The translations under genes were made by a program, and so were the position numbers. The notes below the pieces were generated by a model that did no database searches, was not told the DNA's origin, and saw only the letters and a program-made list of their open reading frames with translations. From contig NC_013454.1 of the NCBI RefSeq assembly GCF_000022605.2, positions 372,001 to 436,000 of the forward strand: DNA of 64,000 nt, given 5' to 3'. Numbering within the stretch: the stretch's first letter is position 1; every line of letters starts with the position of its first letter. This DNA is from Blattabacterium sp. (Blattella germanica) str. Bge (lineage in GTDB: Bacteria; Bacteroidota; Bacteroidia; Flavobacteriales; Blattabacteriaceae). Of the stretch, positions 19,065 to 27,664 are shown piece after piece.

Positions 19065-19970
19065 TTAAACTTTTTCCGCTATTCTTAACCTAGCACTTCT
19101 AGATCTTGGATTTCTTATAATCTCCTGAAAGCTTGGTTTGATAACTTTTTTATGTATCATTCTGAATGGAAGAGTTTTGAAATTCATTTTTTTTATTAAA
19201 AATTCCTCTTTTAAAAAATATTTTGTGATTCTATCTTCAATAGAATGATATGAAATTACAGCTATTCTACCACCTGGTAGGATAATTTTAGAAGATTCTA
19301 ATAAAAAATCCTTTAAAATATTTATTTCATTATTCACTTCTATTCGTATTGATTGAAAAAGTCTAGCAAGAAATCTTTTTCTTTTTTTGAAAGATCCATG
19401 AATAAAAAAAAGATTGCTTAAATCCAAAGTATTAGTAATATTTTTTTGAAAACGTTTTTTGAGTATTTTTTCCACAATTTTTTTTGCATTTTTAAATTCT
19501 CCATATTCATAAAATATATGAAATAACTCTTTTTTTGAACATTCGTTGATAACATTTTGAGCGGAATAAGAAGATTCCTGATTCATTCTCATATCTAAAG
19601 TACAATTCCACTGATTTGAAAATCCTCTTGTAGGATTATCTATTTGTAAAGAGGAAAGACCTAAATCAACTAATATTCCTGATACTTTTTCTATATGATT
19701 TTGATTCAAAATGTCACGTATGTGAATAAAATTATTGTGAAATAGATGAAAACGTTTATCCTTAATAAAATTTCTTTTTATAGATTCCTTATCCTGATCC
19801 AAAGCTATTAAAATTCCCCTTTTATTCAATTTTTTCAGAATAGCATAAGAATGCCCTCCTCCACCAAATGTTGCATCTACATAAATTCCATTTTTATCTG
19901 TAATTAAATTTTCTATGCTTTCTTTTAGAAGAACTGGTTCATGATGGTAGTAAAAATGTTGAAACCCCAT
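19065..19970 (-). CDS. rsmH: 16S rRNA (cytosine1402-N4)-methyltransferase
   Basis: RsmH (MraW) methylates C1402 of 16S rRNA with S-adenosylmethionine. The 301-residue protein starts with HHEPVLLKESIE, has the SAM-binding YVDATFGGGGHSYAIL near 30, GILVDLGLSSLQID near 98, RGFSNQWNCTLDMRMN and AVISYHSIEDRITK, and ends in NPRSRSARLRIAEKV. It is the first gene of the dcw cluster here. The usual mraZ regulator gene is absent, and tgt starts in the opposite direction after a 90-nt spacer. That spacer shows only a one-mismatch -7 box (TAATTTCG) for rsmH. Confidence 0.96.
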   Translation of the reverse strand: MGFQHFYYHHEPVLLKESIENLITDKNGIYVDATFGGGGHSYAILKKLNKRGILIALDQDKESIKRNFIKDKRFHLFHNNFIHIRDILNQNHIEKVSGILVDLGLSSLQIDNPTRGFSNQWNCTLDMRMNQESSYSAQNVINECSKKELFHIFYEYGEFKNAKKIVEKILKKRFQKNITNTLDLSNLFFIHGSFKKRKRFLARLFQSIRIEVNNEINILKDFLLESSKIILPGGRIAVISYHSIEDRITKYFLKEEFLIKKMNFKTLPFRMIHKKVIKPSFQEIIRNPRSRSARLRIAEKV

Positions 19971-20060
19971 TTTTTTTTTTTTACAGAAAATCTATTATAG
20001 TACGAAATTATATGTTGTATCTATCATTTATCATTGGAATTTTAAAAAAATTTTTTTCAA

Positions 20061-21185
20061 ATGAAATTTAATTTAATTAAAACGGATCGTTTTTCTAAAG
20101 CCAGAGCTGGGATTCTAAAAACAGATCATGGAAAAATAGAAACTCCTATTTTTATGCCAGTTGCTTCAAAAGGCTATGTTAAAAGTGTACCAATACATGA
20201 AATACATAAAATCTCAAAAATAATTCTTGGAAATACTTATCACTTATATTTGAAACCCGGTATTGAAGTATTCCATAAAGCCGGAGGGATTCACTCTTTT
20301 ATGAATTGGAACGAATCTATATTAACGGATAGTGGAGGTTTTCAAGTTTTCTCTATGAGAAAATTAAATAAAATCACAGAAAATGGAGTAGTATTTAAAT
20401 CTATTATAAATGGATCCTATCATTTTTTTTCTCCAGAAAAATCTATGGAAATTCAACGTTTTATTGGCGGAGATATTATTATGGCTTTCGACGATTGCCC
20501 TCCTTTTCCTTGTAGTTATCAAGAAGCTAAAAAATCTATAAAAAAAACGCATATTTGGTTAAAAAAATGTTGTTCCTATTTACAAAATCATCCAGAAATA
20601 TATAATTACAAACAAAGTTTTTTTCCTATTCTTCAAGGAAGTATTTATCCCGATTTAAGAAAAAATTCTGCAAAAGAAATTTCCTTGTTAGAAACTGAAG
20701 GTTATGCAATCGGTGGATTAAGTTTAGGAGAAGAAAAAGAACAAACACAGAATATCATTGATTTGGTTACAGATATTTTACCTAAAGAAAAACCGAGATA
20801 TTTAATGGGAGTAGGAAATCCTGTAGATATTTTGGAAGGGATATCTCTTGGAATAGATATGTTTGATTGTGTTATTCCTACAAGGAATGGACGTCACGGA
20901 ATGTTATTTACATGGAAAGGAATCATGAATATGAAAAATAAAAAATGGGAAAAAGATTTTTCCTGTTTAGATGAATTTGGAAATTCTTATGTAGATCAAT
21001 CGTATAGCAAATCTTATGTAAGACACCTTTTTTTATCCAGAGATAATTTAGCAAAAGAAATTGCCTCTATACATAATCTATCTTTTTACTCTGATTTAAT
21101 TCAACAAGCAAGAGTTCATATCATGAATAATCAATTTTTTTCTTGGAAAGAATCGGTAATTCCTTTGTTAAAAAAACGTTTATGA
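20061..21185 (+). CDS. tgt: tRNA-guanine transglycosylase (queuine tRNA-ribosyltransferase)
   Basis: Tgt swaps guanine 34 of GUN anticodons for the queuosine precursor. The 374-residue sequence has SDSGGFQVFSMRK near residue 92, the substrate-site FDDCPPFP near 143, QGSIYPDLR, GGLSLGEEKE and the nucleophile region DCVIPTRNGRHG near 270. The usual zinc site CxCxxC is not present: the aligned stretch reads DEFGNSYVDQSYSKSYVRHL, with only the later His of SIHNLSFY kept. From memory, Bacteroidota Tgt proteins often lack these cysteines, so this may be a lineage trait rather than damage. It overlaps the next gene by ATGA. Confidence 0.93.
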   Translation: MKFNLIKTDRFSKARAGILKTDHGKIETPIFMPVASKGYVKSVPIHEIHKISKIILGNTYHLYLKPGIEVFHKAGGIHSFMNWNESILTDSGGFQVFSMRKLNKITENGVVFKSIINGSYHFFSPEKSMEIQRFIGGDIIMAFDDCPPFPCSYQEAKKSIKKTHIWLKKCCSYLQNHPEIYNYKQSFFPILQGSIYPDLRKNSAKEISLLETEGYAIGGLSLGEEKEQTQNIIDLVTDILPKEKPRYLMGVGNPVDILEGISLGIDMFDCVIPTRNGRHGMLFTWKGIMNMKNKKWEKDFSCLDEFGNSYVDQSYSKSYVRHLFLSRDNLAKEIASIHNLSFYSDLIQQARVHIMNNQFFSWKESVIPLLKKRL

Positions 21186-22261
21186 AAATTCTTGATCGTT
21201 ACATTATTCGTAATCTTTTGATAACTTTTATATTTATTACTGTTTCTCTACAATTGTTATCTGTCGTGATAGACATTTCTCAACGAATGCATCGTTTGGA
21301 AAATAATCAAGGATCAATTAAAAAAGCTTTAATTTTTTATTATCCTTATTGGTCCATATGGTTAGCTAATACTTTTTCTCCTATTTCCGTTTTTTTATCT
21401 GTTATCTTTTTCACATCTAAATTAGAAAATAATTCAGAAATTACCGCTATTTTGTCAAGCGGAATTAGCTTGAACAGATTGATTGTTCCTTATTTAATAT
21501 CAGCTATCATGATAGGGACTGTCTCCTTACTAATCAACTATTATTTTCTTCCTATGGCTAACAAAAAAAAAAATCAATTTCATTATCAATATTTATTAAG
21601 TTCAAGATATAAAAATAAATATGAAAAAAATCAAACTATAAGTACTCAAATTTCAAAAAATGAATATATTTTTATTAGAAATTTCTCAAGAAAAAAGAAT
21701 ATAGGGAAAGAATTTGTTTATCAAAAATTTAATGGTAAAAAATTAATATATATTTTAAAATCCAAAAATATTTTTGGGTACAAAAAAAAAAAAATATATG
21801 TTTTATCTGATTACAGAGAAACTACAATCAAAAAAAATTATGATTTTTTTATTAAAGGGGATTATAAAATCAAGAAATTTTCCTTCACTCCTGAAGAACT
21901 TTTACCGGAAGAATATATAGCAGAAACTATGAATATTTATGAATTGAAAAAATTTATAGATATAGAAAAAAAAAATAGAAATGTAAATATTCATTTAAAT
22001 GAGTATTATCAAAGAACGAGCTTACCTTTTTCTACTTTTATATTCACTATTTTAGGATTCTCTTTATCTTCAAAAAAAAGTGAAACTGGTTATAATATAA
22101 TCCTAGGAATTGTATTAGCTGTTTTTTATATTTTTTTTATGGAAATTACAAAAATATATTCTACAAAGGATACCATCCCTTCTTATTTATCTGTTTGGCT
22201 ACCCAATGTATTATTGGGAATAATAGCATTGTTTTTTTATTGGAAAAATATAAATAATTAA
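21182..22261 (+). CDS. LptF/LptG-family (YjgP/YjgQ) lipopolysaccharide export permease
   Basis: This 359-residue membrane protein has an N-terminal helix bundle (MKILDRYIIRNLLITFIFI onward), a central periplasmic beta-rich region (about 150-260) and C-terminal helices, the architecture of the LptF/LptG half-permeases that extract LPS from the inner membrane. Blocks such as NTFSPISVFLSVIFF and QRTSLPFSTFIFTILGFSLS are typical. The frame stays open upstream to 21143, but the ATG at 21182 overlaps the tgt stop by 4 nt and matches the family N-terminus. It overlaps convergent htrA by 4 nt (22258-22261). F versus G cannot be decided by eye. Confidence 0.87.
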   Translation: MKILDRYIIRNLLITFIFITVSLQLLSVVIDISQRMHRLENNQGSIKKALIFYYPYWSIWLANTFSPISVFLSVIFFTSKLENNSEITAILSSGISLNRLIVPYLISAIMIGTVSLLINYYFLPMANKKKNQFHYQYLLSSRYKNKYEKNQTISTQISKNEYIFIRNFSRKKNIGKEFVYQKFNGKKLIYILKSKNIFGYKKKKIYVLSDYRETTIKKNYDFFIKGDYKIKKFSFTPEELLPEEYIAETMNIYELKKFIDIEKKNRNVNIHLNEYYQRTSLPFSTFIFTILGFSLSSKKSETGYNIILGIVLAVFYIFFMEITKIYSTKDTIPSYLSVWLPNVLLGIIALFFYWKNINN

Positions 22262-23769
22262 TTCATTTCAAACCCTGCTATATATACTTGTCCATTTTGT
22301 TTAATAGATTTTATAGTAACATCTCCTGAGTATTTTTTTAAAACGCGATCTACATCATTAGGTTTTCTCATTTTTTCTCCATTAATAGATAAAATAATGT
22401 CTCCTTCTTCCATTCCTATAGAACTTAAACGACCTGTTCTAATTTCTCTTATTCTAATTCCATAATCAATGCCAAAATCTTTTTTATACTCTTGACTAAG
22501 TGGTTCAAATGTTGCTCCTAATAATTCAGATGGACTAATTTCCTCTCTATTTCTTATTTTTGTTCTTCCTTGCAAATCTTTTAAAGTTACGTTAAAGGTT
22601 TTTTTATGTCCGTTCCGTATAATATTTACTTTTACCTTATCCCCTGGATGTTTTGTTCCTACAATAAATGATAAATCCGCAACATTTTGTATTGGTTTTC
22701 CGTCTATGCTTTTTATGATATCTCCTTTTTTCATACCTGCATCTGCAGCTCCACTTTGATCAAATACTTCTCCTATTAAAAAACCTTGTTGTGGTTTTAT
22801 GTTTTGATGTGTTTCTTTATTATAAGCCTTTAAGTATTCTGTTTTAGAAAGATCCATTCCTCTAACTCCTAAATATGCACGTTGTACTGTACCATATTTT
22901 TTGATATCTTGTATAACTTTTGCTACTAAATTAGAAGGAGCCGCGAAACTATATCCTATAAAATTTCCTGAAGATGAAGAAATAGCTGTATTAATTCCAA
23001 TTAACTCTCCATTTGTATTAACCAATGCCCCTCCACTATTTCCAGGATTGACAGCTGCATCTGTTTGAAAAAAAGATTCAATAGCTGATTGTGTTTCTCC
23101 TCTTAATATTCCTAAACTTCTGTTTTTTGCACTGATAATCCCTGCTGTGACAGTAGAATTTAAATCAAAAGGGTTTCCTATTGCTAAAACCCATTCTCCT
23201 ACCTGGACTTTATTAGAATCCGAAAAATAAATAAAAGGTAAATTTTTATCACTTATTTTTAATAATGCGATATCCGTGCTCGGATCTGTTCCTATCAATT
23301 TAGCTCTATAAGTTCTTTGATCATTCAGAGTGATTTCAATTTTTTCTGCGTCTTTGATCACATGATTATTAGTTACAATATATCCATCCGGTGAGACGAT
23401 AACTCCTGATCCATGAAGTCCAGGAAGGTCATTTTTTTGGGGTTTTTTTCCTCTATTTCCAAAATCATCAGGAAATCCAAAAAAAGAAATCAAATGGATC
23501 AAATTGGTTGTTATATTTTTTTTGTAATAATTTTTTACATTTACTACTGCATGTATTGTTTTGGCTACAACTCTGGTAAAATCAGGCGATCCTGCAGAAC
23601 CAACCAATGATGAAGAATCTGATGAAGTTAGTTTTGTTTTTGACAAAGAAGAAGATGATGTATATGGAAAAAGAAAAGGATCTTCTTTAGTGTATTGTTT
23701 ATAAGCAGCAATGGTTATGATTGAACTCATAATACTGCTAAGTATAATATAAAAAACTATTCTCTTCAT
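22258..23769 (-). CDS. htrA: Periplasmic serine protease DegP/HtrA
   Basis: This 503-residue envelope protease and chaperone has an N-terminal membrane/signal segment (about residues 4-22), then a trypsin-like domain with the catalytic triad His136 in TNNHVI, Asp166 in STDIALL and Ser245 in NPGNSGGAL, followed by two PDZ domains (about 295-395 and 415-500). A Ser-rich linker (38-60) follows the signal. All catalytic residues are present. A TATATTTG box lies 30 nt upstream. It converges on the LptF/G gene with a 4-nt overlap and diverges from dapF. Confidence 0.95.
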   Translation of the reverse strand: MKRIVFYIILSSIMSSIITIAAYKQYTKEDPFLFPYTSSSSLSKTKLTSSDSSSLVGSAGSPDFTRVVAKTIHAVVNVKNYYKKNITTNLIHLISFFGFPDDFGNRGKKPQKNDLPGLHGSGVIVSPDGYIVTNNHVIKDAEKIEITLNDQRTYRAKLIGTDPSTDIALLKISDKNLPFIYFSDSNKVQVGEWVLAIGNPFDLNSTVTAGIISAKNRSLGILRGETQSAIESFFQTDAAVNPGNSGGALVNTNGELIGINTAISSSSGNFIGYSFAAPSNLVAKVIQDIKKYGTVQRAYLGVRGMDLSKTEYLKAYNKETHQNIKPQQGFLIGEVFDQSGAADAGMKKGDIIKSIDGKPIQNVADLSFIVGTKHPGDKVKVNIIRNGHKKTFNVTLKDLQGRTKIRNREEISPSELLGATFEPLSQEYKKDFGIDYGIRIREIRTGRLSSIGMEEGDIILSINGEKMRKPNDVDRVLKKYSGDVTIKSIKQNGQVYIAGFEMN

Positions 23770-23798
23770 ATCATATTTTGATAGTTACTTATTCATCA

Positions 23799-23806
23799 CA
23801 AATATA
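23799..23806 (-). promoter_or_regulatory. TATATTTG -7 box of htrA
   Basis: The minus strand reads TATATTTG here, a perfect match to the Bacteroidota -7 consensus TAnnTTTG, ending 29 nt before the htrA ATG. No clear -33 TTG is seen at 17-23 nt upstream. The identical 8-mer precedes five other genes in the window. Confidence 0.55.
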
Positions 23807-23875
23807 ATAGAAATAGTAAATAAATTAATAATATTCATAACTTAGATTCTAAAAAATAATGTTAACTTCGTTTTT

Positions 23876-24682
23876 ATGAAATTTAATTTTTTTAAATATC
23901 AGGGAACGGGAAATGATTTCATTCTCCTAGATGACAGGACAAAAAAAATAGTTAAGGAATATACCATTTTAAAAAAATTATGTAATAGACATTTTGGAAT
24001 TGGGGCAGATGGAATCATTTTGATCCAAAATGATTCCAAAAGTGATTTTTATATGCAATATTATAATTCTGATGGAAAAGAAAGTACAATGTGTGGAAAT
24101 GGAGGAAGATGCGCCATTTTTTTCGCTAAAAAATTAGGAATCAACAAAGAAAATAAAATTCATTTTAGAGCCATAGATGGACATCATTATGGATTGATAA
24201 TAAAAAACGAAAAAAATGATAAATGTTTGGTTTCCATTAATTTAATTAATATTCAAAAAAATGAAATCGAAATTCATCCTGAACACGTTTTTTTAAACAC
24301 TGGATCTCCTCACCATATTATTTTTGTAGAAAATATAAAAGAAATAAATGTGTACGAAGAAGGAAAAAAAATTAGATTTCGAAATCCTTATTTGAAAAAA
24401 GGAGTCAATGTGAATTTTGTAGAAATACTTGAAAATAAAACTTTACAAGTACGTACTTATGAAAGAGGGGTAGAAAATGAAACTTTATCTTGTGGAACTG
24501 GAGTTACAGCTTCTGTCATTGCAGCATATGAAACGAATCGAATTTCCTCTATTGAAAAAATTCTAGTTCATACTATAGGAGGAAAATTATGGGTTTCATT
24601 AAAAGAAACAAAAAACGAATATAAAGATATTTATTTAACTGGATCTGTTCAATTTATATTTCAAGGATGTATTTTTATTTGA
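23876..24682 (+). CDS. dapF: Diaminopimelate epimerase
   Basis: DapF converts LL-DAP to meso-DAP, used by MurE and for lysine synthesis. The 268-residue protein has QGTGNDFILLDDR at the N-terminus and both catalytic cysteines, in MCGNGGRC (about 72) and LSCGTGV (about 208). HFGIGADGII and the second-half ERGVENETLSCGTG are also family blocks. It is divergent from htrA across a 106-nt spacer and followed after 6 nt by the M42 peptidase gene, so the two may be co-transcribed. Confidence 0.96.
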   Translation: MKFNFFKYQGTGNDFILLDDRTKKIVKEYTILKKLCNRHFGIGADGIILIQNDSKSDFYMQYYNSDGKESTMCGNGGRCAIFFAKKLGINKENKIHFRAIDGHHYGLIIKNEKNDKCLVSINLINIQKNEIEIHPEHVFLNTGSPHHIIFVENIKEINVYEEGKKIRFRNPYLKKGVNVNFVEILENKTLQVRTYERGVENETLSCGTGVTASVIAAYETNRISSIEKILVHTIGGKLWVSLKETKNEYKDIYLTGSVQFIFQGCIFI

Positions 24683-24688
24683 TATGAA

Positions 24689-25777
24689 ATGATGAAAAAT
24701 AATTATTCAATTAGTAGTGATTCTTTAAAATTTCTTAAAAAATATTTAAATGGCTCTTCTCCAACTGGATGTGAAAGTGAAGGTCAAAAAATATGGATGA
24801 ATTACATTAATTCTTATGTAGAAAAAATTCAAACCGATTTGTATGGAACAGCAGTAGGAATTATCAATCCTAATTCTCCATATAAATTAATTATTGAAGC
24901 TCATGTTGATGAAATATCTTGGTATGTAAATTATATTACAGAAGATGGCATTATATATGTTTCTCGTAATGGAGGATCAGATCATCAAATAGCCCCATCT
25001 AAAAAAGTCATTATTCATACAGAAAAAGGATTCGTTCATGGAATATTTGGATGGCCAGCAATTCACACAAGAAAATCTTCAGAAGAAAAATCTCCTAGTA
25101 TAGACAATATATTTGTGGATATTGGTGTTTCTAGTAAAACTGAAGCCATTGATCTAGGTGTTCATGTAGGTTGTATTATTACTTATCCTGATGAATTTTT
25201 TATCATGAATCACAATTATTTTATATCTAGAGCATTAGATAATAAAATAGGAGGTTTTATAATAGCAGAAGTAGCAAAAATGATCATGGAAAATAATATT
25301 CATTTAAAATTTGGATTATACATAGTGAATTCTGTTCAAGAGGAAGTAGGATTAAGAGGAGCTAAAATGATTTCTCAAACCATACAACCAAATATGGCTA
25401 TTGTTACGGATGTAACACATGATACATCTAGTCCTATGATTGATAAAAAGATACAAGGAGATATTAAATGTGGATTAGGACCTGTTATTGGATATGCCCC
25501 ATCAATACAAAAAAATCTTAGAGAACTTATTATTAATACTGCTAACAGTAAAAAAATACTTTTTCAACGTTTGGTTTCATCTAGATATACAGGAACAGAT
25601 ACAGACGCTTTTGCTTATTCCAATAAAGGAGTATCATCTGCTTTAATATCCATCCCTCTAAAATACATGCATACTACCGTAGAAATGGTTCATAAAAAAG
25701 ATGTAGAAAAAGCTATATTTCTAATTTTTGAAACTTTACAAGAAATTAATAATTCTAAAAAATTTTTTATCGATTAA
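24689..25777 (+). CDS. M42-family metallo-aminopeptidase (glutamyl aminopeptidase/endoglucanase M type)
   Basis: This 362-residue di-zinc aminopeptidase of the M42 family is related to PepA/FrvX of Gram-positives and archaeal TET peptidases. Metal ligands and catalytic residues are visible: His in EAHVDEI (about 71), Asp in RALDNKIGG (about 182), the Glu pair in NSVQEEVGLRGA (about 215), Asp in IVTDVTHD (about 237) and the late His in YMHTTVEM. It probably recycles peptides in the cytoplasm. Its 3' end overlaps convergent ychF by 11 nt. Confidence 0.88.
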   Translation: MMKNNYSISSDSLKFLKKYLNGSSPTGCESEGQKIWMNYINSYVEKIQTDLYGTAVGIINPNSPYKLIIEAHVDEISWYVNYITEDGIIYVSRNGGSDHQIAPSKKVIIHTEKGFVHGIFGWPAIHTRKSSEEKSPSIDNIFVDIGVSSKTEAIDLGVHVGCIITYPDEFFIMNHNYFISRALDNKIGGFIIAEVAKMIMENNIHLKFGLYIVNSVQEEVGLRGAKMISQTIQPNMAIVTDVTHDTSSPMIDKKIQGDIKCGLGPVIGYAPSIQKNLRELIINTANSKKILFQRLVSSRYTGTDTDAFAYSNKGVSSALISIPLKYMHTTVEMVHKKDVEKAIFLIFETLQEINNSKKFFID

Positions 25778-26783
25778 ATCTAAAATGAATTATATCTCCA
25801 TCTTGAATTAAATAATTTTTTCCTGCCAAAAAAATCTTTCCTGCTTTTTTTACTTTTTCTTCTGATTTATATTTTATAAAATCATTATAATGAATAACTT
25901 CTGCTTTTATAAATCCTTTTTTAAAATCTGTATGAATGACTGAAGAAGCTTCATAAGCTGTACATTGATTAGGAATTGACCAAGCTCGTATCTCTTTTTT
26001 TCCTACCGTAAAAAAACTTTGTAAGTTTAATAACTTATAAGCTTTTTTCAGAATTTTTTCAATTCCATAAGATATGGAATTTTTTTTCAATGAGAAAACA
26101 ACCAAAGTAGAATTCTCCATCTCTACTATTTTTTTAAGATTTTTTATATGTAAATGATGAAATTCATTTACTTTTTCATCCGTATTACATACATAAAGAA
26201 CAGGTTTTTCAGTTAATAATTGTAAATCCTTTATATGTTTTTTTTCATCTTCTTGAAATGGATACATTCTAATATTTTTTCCTTCTTTTAAAAAAGAAAA
26301 AATTTTTTGTAGTGTATTAATAGATCTATTATTTTTGTTTTTTTTTGTAATCTTTTCTAATCGATTTTCTATTGTATCTAGATCTTTCAACTGTAATTCC
26401 ATGTCTATGATTTCTTTGTCTCTAATAGGATTGATAGATCCTTCTACATGAATAACGCTTATGTCGTGAAAAAGACGTATCATATGGATAATGACATTTG
26501 TTTCACGAATATGAGATAAAAATTTATTTCCTAATCCATCTCCTTTATGGGAACCTTTTATGAGACCTGCTATATCTACTATTTTGATTTCGGATGGAAT
26601 TATTTTCATTGGCTGAATTATCTCTTTTAGTTCATATAGCCTTTGATCTGGAACTTTTGTCATTCCATAATTAGGTTCTATCGTACAAAAAGGAAAATTT
26701 TCTGATAAAACTTTAGAGTTAGAAATAAAGTTAAAAAATGTTGATTTTCCTGTGTTAGGAAGACCAATAATTCCACATTTCAT
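25767..26783 (-). CDS. ychF: Ribosome-associated GTPase/ATPase YchF (OLA1 type)
   Basis: YchF is a conserved P-loop NTPase of the Obg group that binds ribosomes and prefers ATP. The 338-residue sequence begins MKCGIIGLPNTGKSTFFN (P-loop, Thr in place of the usual Val), with IVDIAGLIKGSHKGDGLGNK near 66 and the nucleotide-specificity region YVCNTDE near 200. It ends in the C-terminal TGS-like stretch AGKIFLAGKNYLIQDGDIIH. It is about 25 residues shorter than the usual 363, mainly through small internal losses. It overlaps the M42 peptidase gene by 11 nt and diverges from tatC. Confidence 0.94.
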   Translation of the reverse strand: MKCGIIGLPNTGKSTFFNFISNSKVLSENFPFCTIEPNYGMTKVPDQRLYELKEIIQPMKIIPSEIKIVDIAGLIKGSHKGDGLGNKFLSHIRETNVIIHMIRLFHDISVIHVEGSINPIRDKEIIDMELQLKDLDTIENRLEKITKKNKNNRSINTLQKIFSFLKEGKNIRMYPFQEDEKKHIKDLQLLTEKPVLYVCNTDEKVNEFHHLHIKNLKKIVEMENSTLVVFSLKKNSISYGIEKILKKAYKLLNLQSFFTVGKKEIRAWSIPNQCTAYEASSVIHTDFKKGFIKAEVIHYNDFIKYKSEEKVKKAGKIFLAGKNYLIQDGDIIHFRFNR

Positions 26784-26842
26784 TATTGTTAATATTTAAA
26801 AATTACAATTATTTTTATCAGTATAAACATGAATTTTAATGA

Positions 26843-27637
26843 ATGAAAAAAATGCCGTTTTGGAAACACATTGAAGAGCTGAGAAAACATGTTATTCATT
26901 GTTTTTTTGCTATTATCATTGCAATGATTATTTTAATGAATAATAAAAATATGATATTTGATTACATTATTTTTGCTCCATCCAAAACTGATTTCATTAC
27001 TTATCGTATTTTTTATGAATTCACAAATACTTTTTTAGGGTTTCATTTAAATCCTGTTTCTTTTTTATCCAAAAATTTGGAAATACAAAATAGACAAATA
27101 TTTGGACAATTTAATATTTATGTATGGACTTGTTTTATAGGAGGAGTTATTTTATCGTCTCCTTATATTTTTTATGAGTTTTGGAAATTTATCAAACCTG
27201 CTCTTTCGAATGAAGAAAGAAAATATTCTAGAGGAATACTTATAATAGTAACTCTTTTATTTGTATTAGGAGTTCTTTTTGGTTATTTTATTTTATGTCC
27301 ATTTTTAATTCATTTTGGATACTCTTTTAGAATAAGTGATGTTCCAAAAAACATATTCGATTTATCGGATTATATCTCTTTGATTATACATTCTGTACTA
27401 TCTATGGGGATTCTTTTTTTATTTCCATTTTTCATATTTCTTCTTACTAAAATGGAATTGGTTTCCTATACTTTTTTAATGAAATACAGAAAACATGCTT
27501 TTCTAATAATGTTAATTATTGCTTCTGCTATTACCCCTGGTGATATTTTAAGTACAATAATCGTTTTAATACCTTTGTTAATTCTTTATGAAGTAAGTAT
27601 ATATATATCGTTTTCTGCAAATAAAAAAACCTCTTGA
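26843..27637 (+). CDS. tatC: Twin-arginine translocase subunit TatC
   Basis: TatC is the receptor and core of the Tat exporter for folded proteins. The 264-residue protein starts with FWKHIEELRKHVIHC, the conserved cytoplasmic N-terminal motif. About six membrane helices follow, with YIFYEFWKFIKPALSNEERK in the first cytoplasmic loop and the late AITPGDILS. tatA/B are not in this window. The gene ends inside a strong bidirectional terminator hairpin: the TGA stop at 27635-27637 is part of the stem and loop. Confidence 0.94.
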   Translation: MKKMPFWKHIEELRKHVIHCFFAIIIAMIILMNNKNMIFDYIIFAPSKTDFITYRIFYEFTNTFLGFHLNPVSFLSKNLEIQNRQIFGQFNIYVWTCFIGGVILSSPYIFYEFWKFIKPALSNEERKYSRGILIIVTLLFVLGVLFGYFILCPFLIHFGYSFRISDVPKNIFDLSDYISLIIHSVLSMGILFLFPFFIFLLTKMELVSYTFLMKYRKHAFLIMLIIASAITPGDILSTIIVLIPLLILYEVSIYISFSANKKTS

Positions 27638-27652
27638 GATCAAGAGGTTTTT
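27625..27652. terminator. Bidirectional intrinsic terminator between tatC and the OmpA-like gene
   Basis: This is a perfect 12-bp stem, AAAAACCTCTTG (27625-27636) pairing with CAAGAGGTTTTT (27641-27652), around a 4-nt AGAT loop. A T-rich stretch follows on the + strand, and the complementary T7 run follows on the - strand. It can therefore stop transcription of both convergent genes. The 5' arm and loop contain the last codons and stop of tatC. Confidence 0.88.
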
Positions 27653-27664
27653 GTTTTATCCTTT

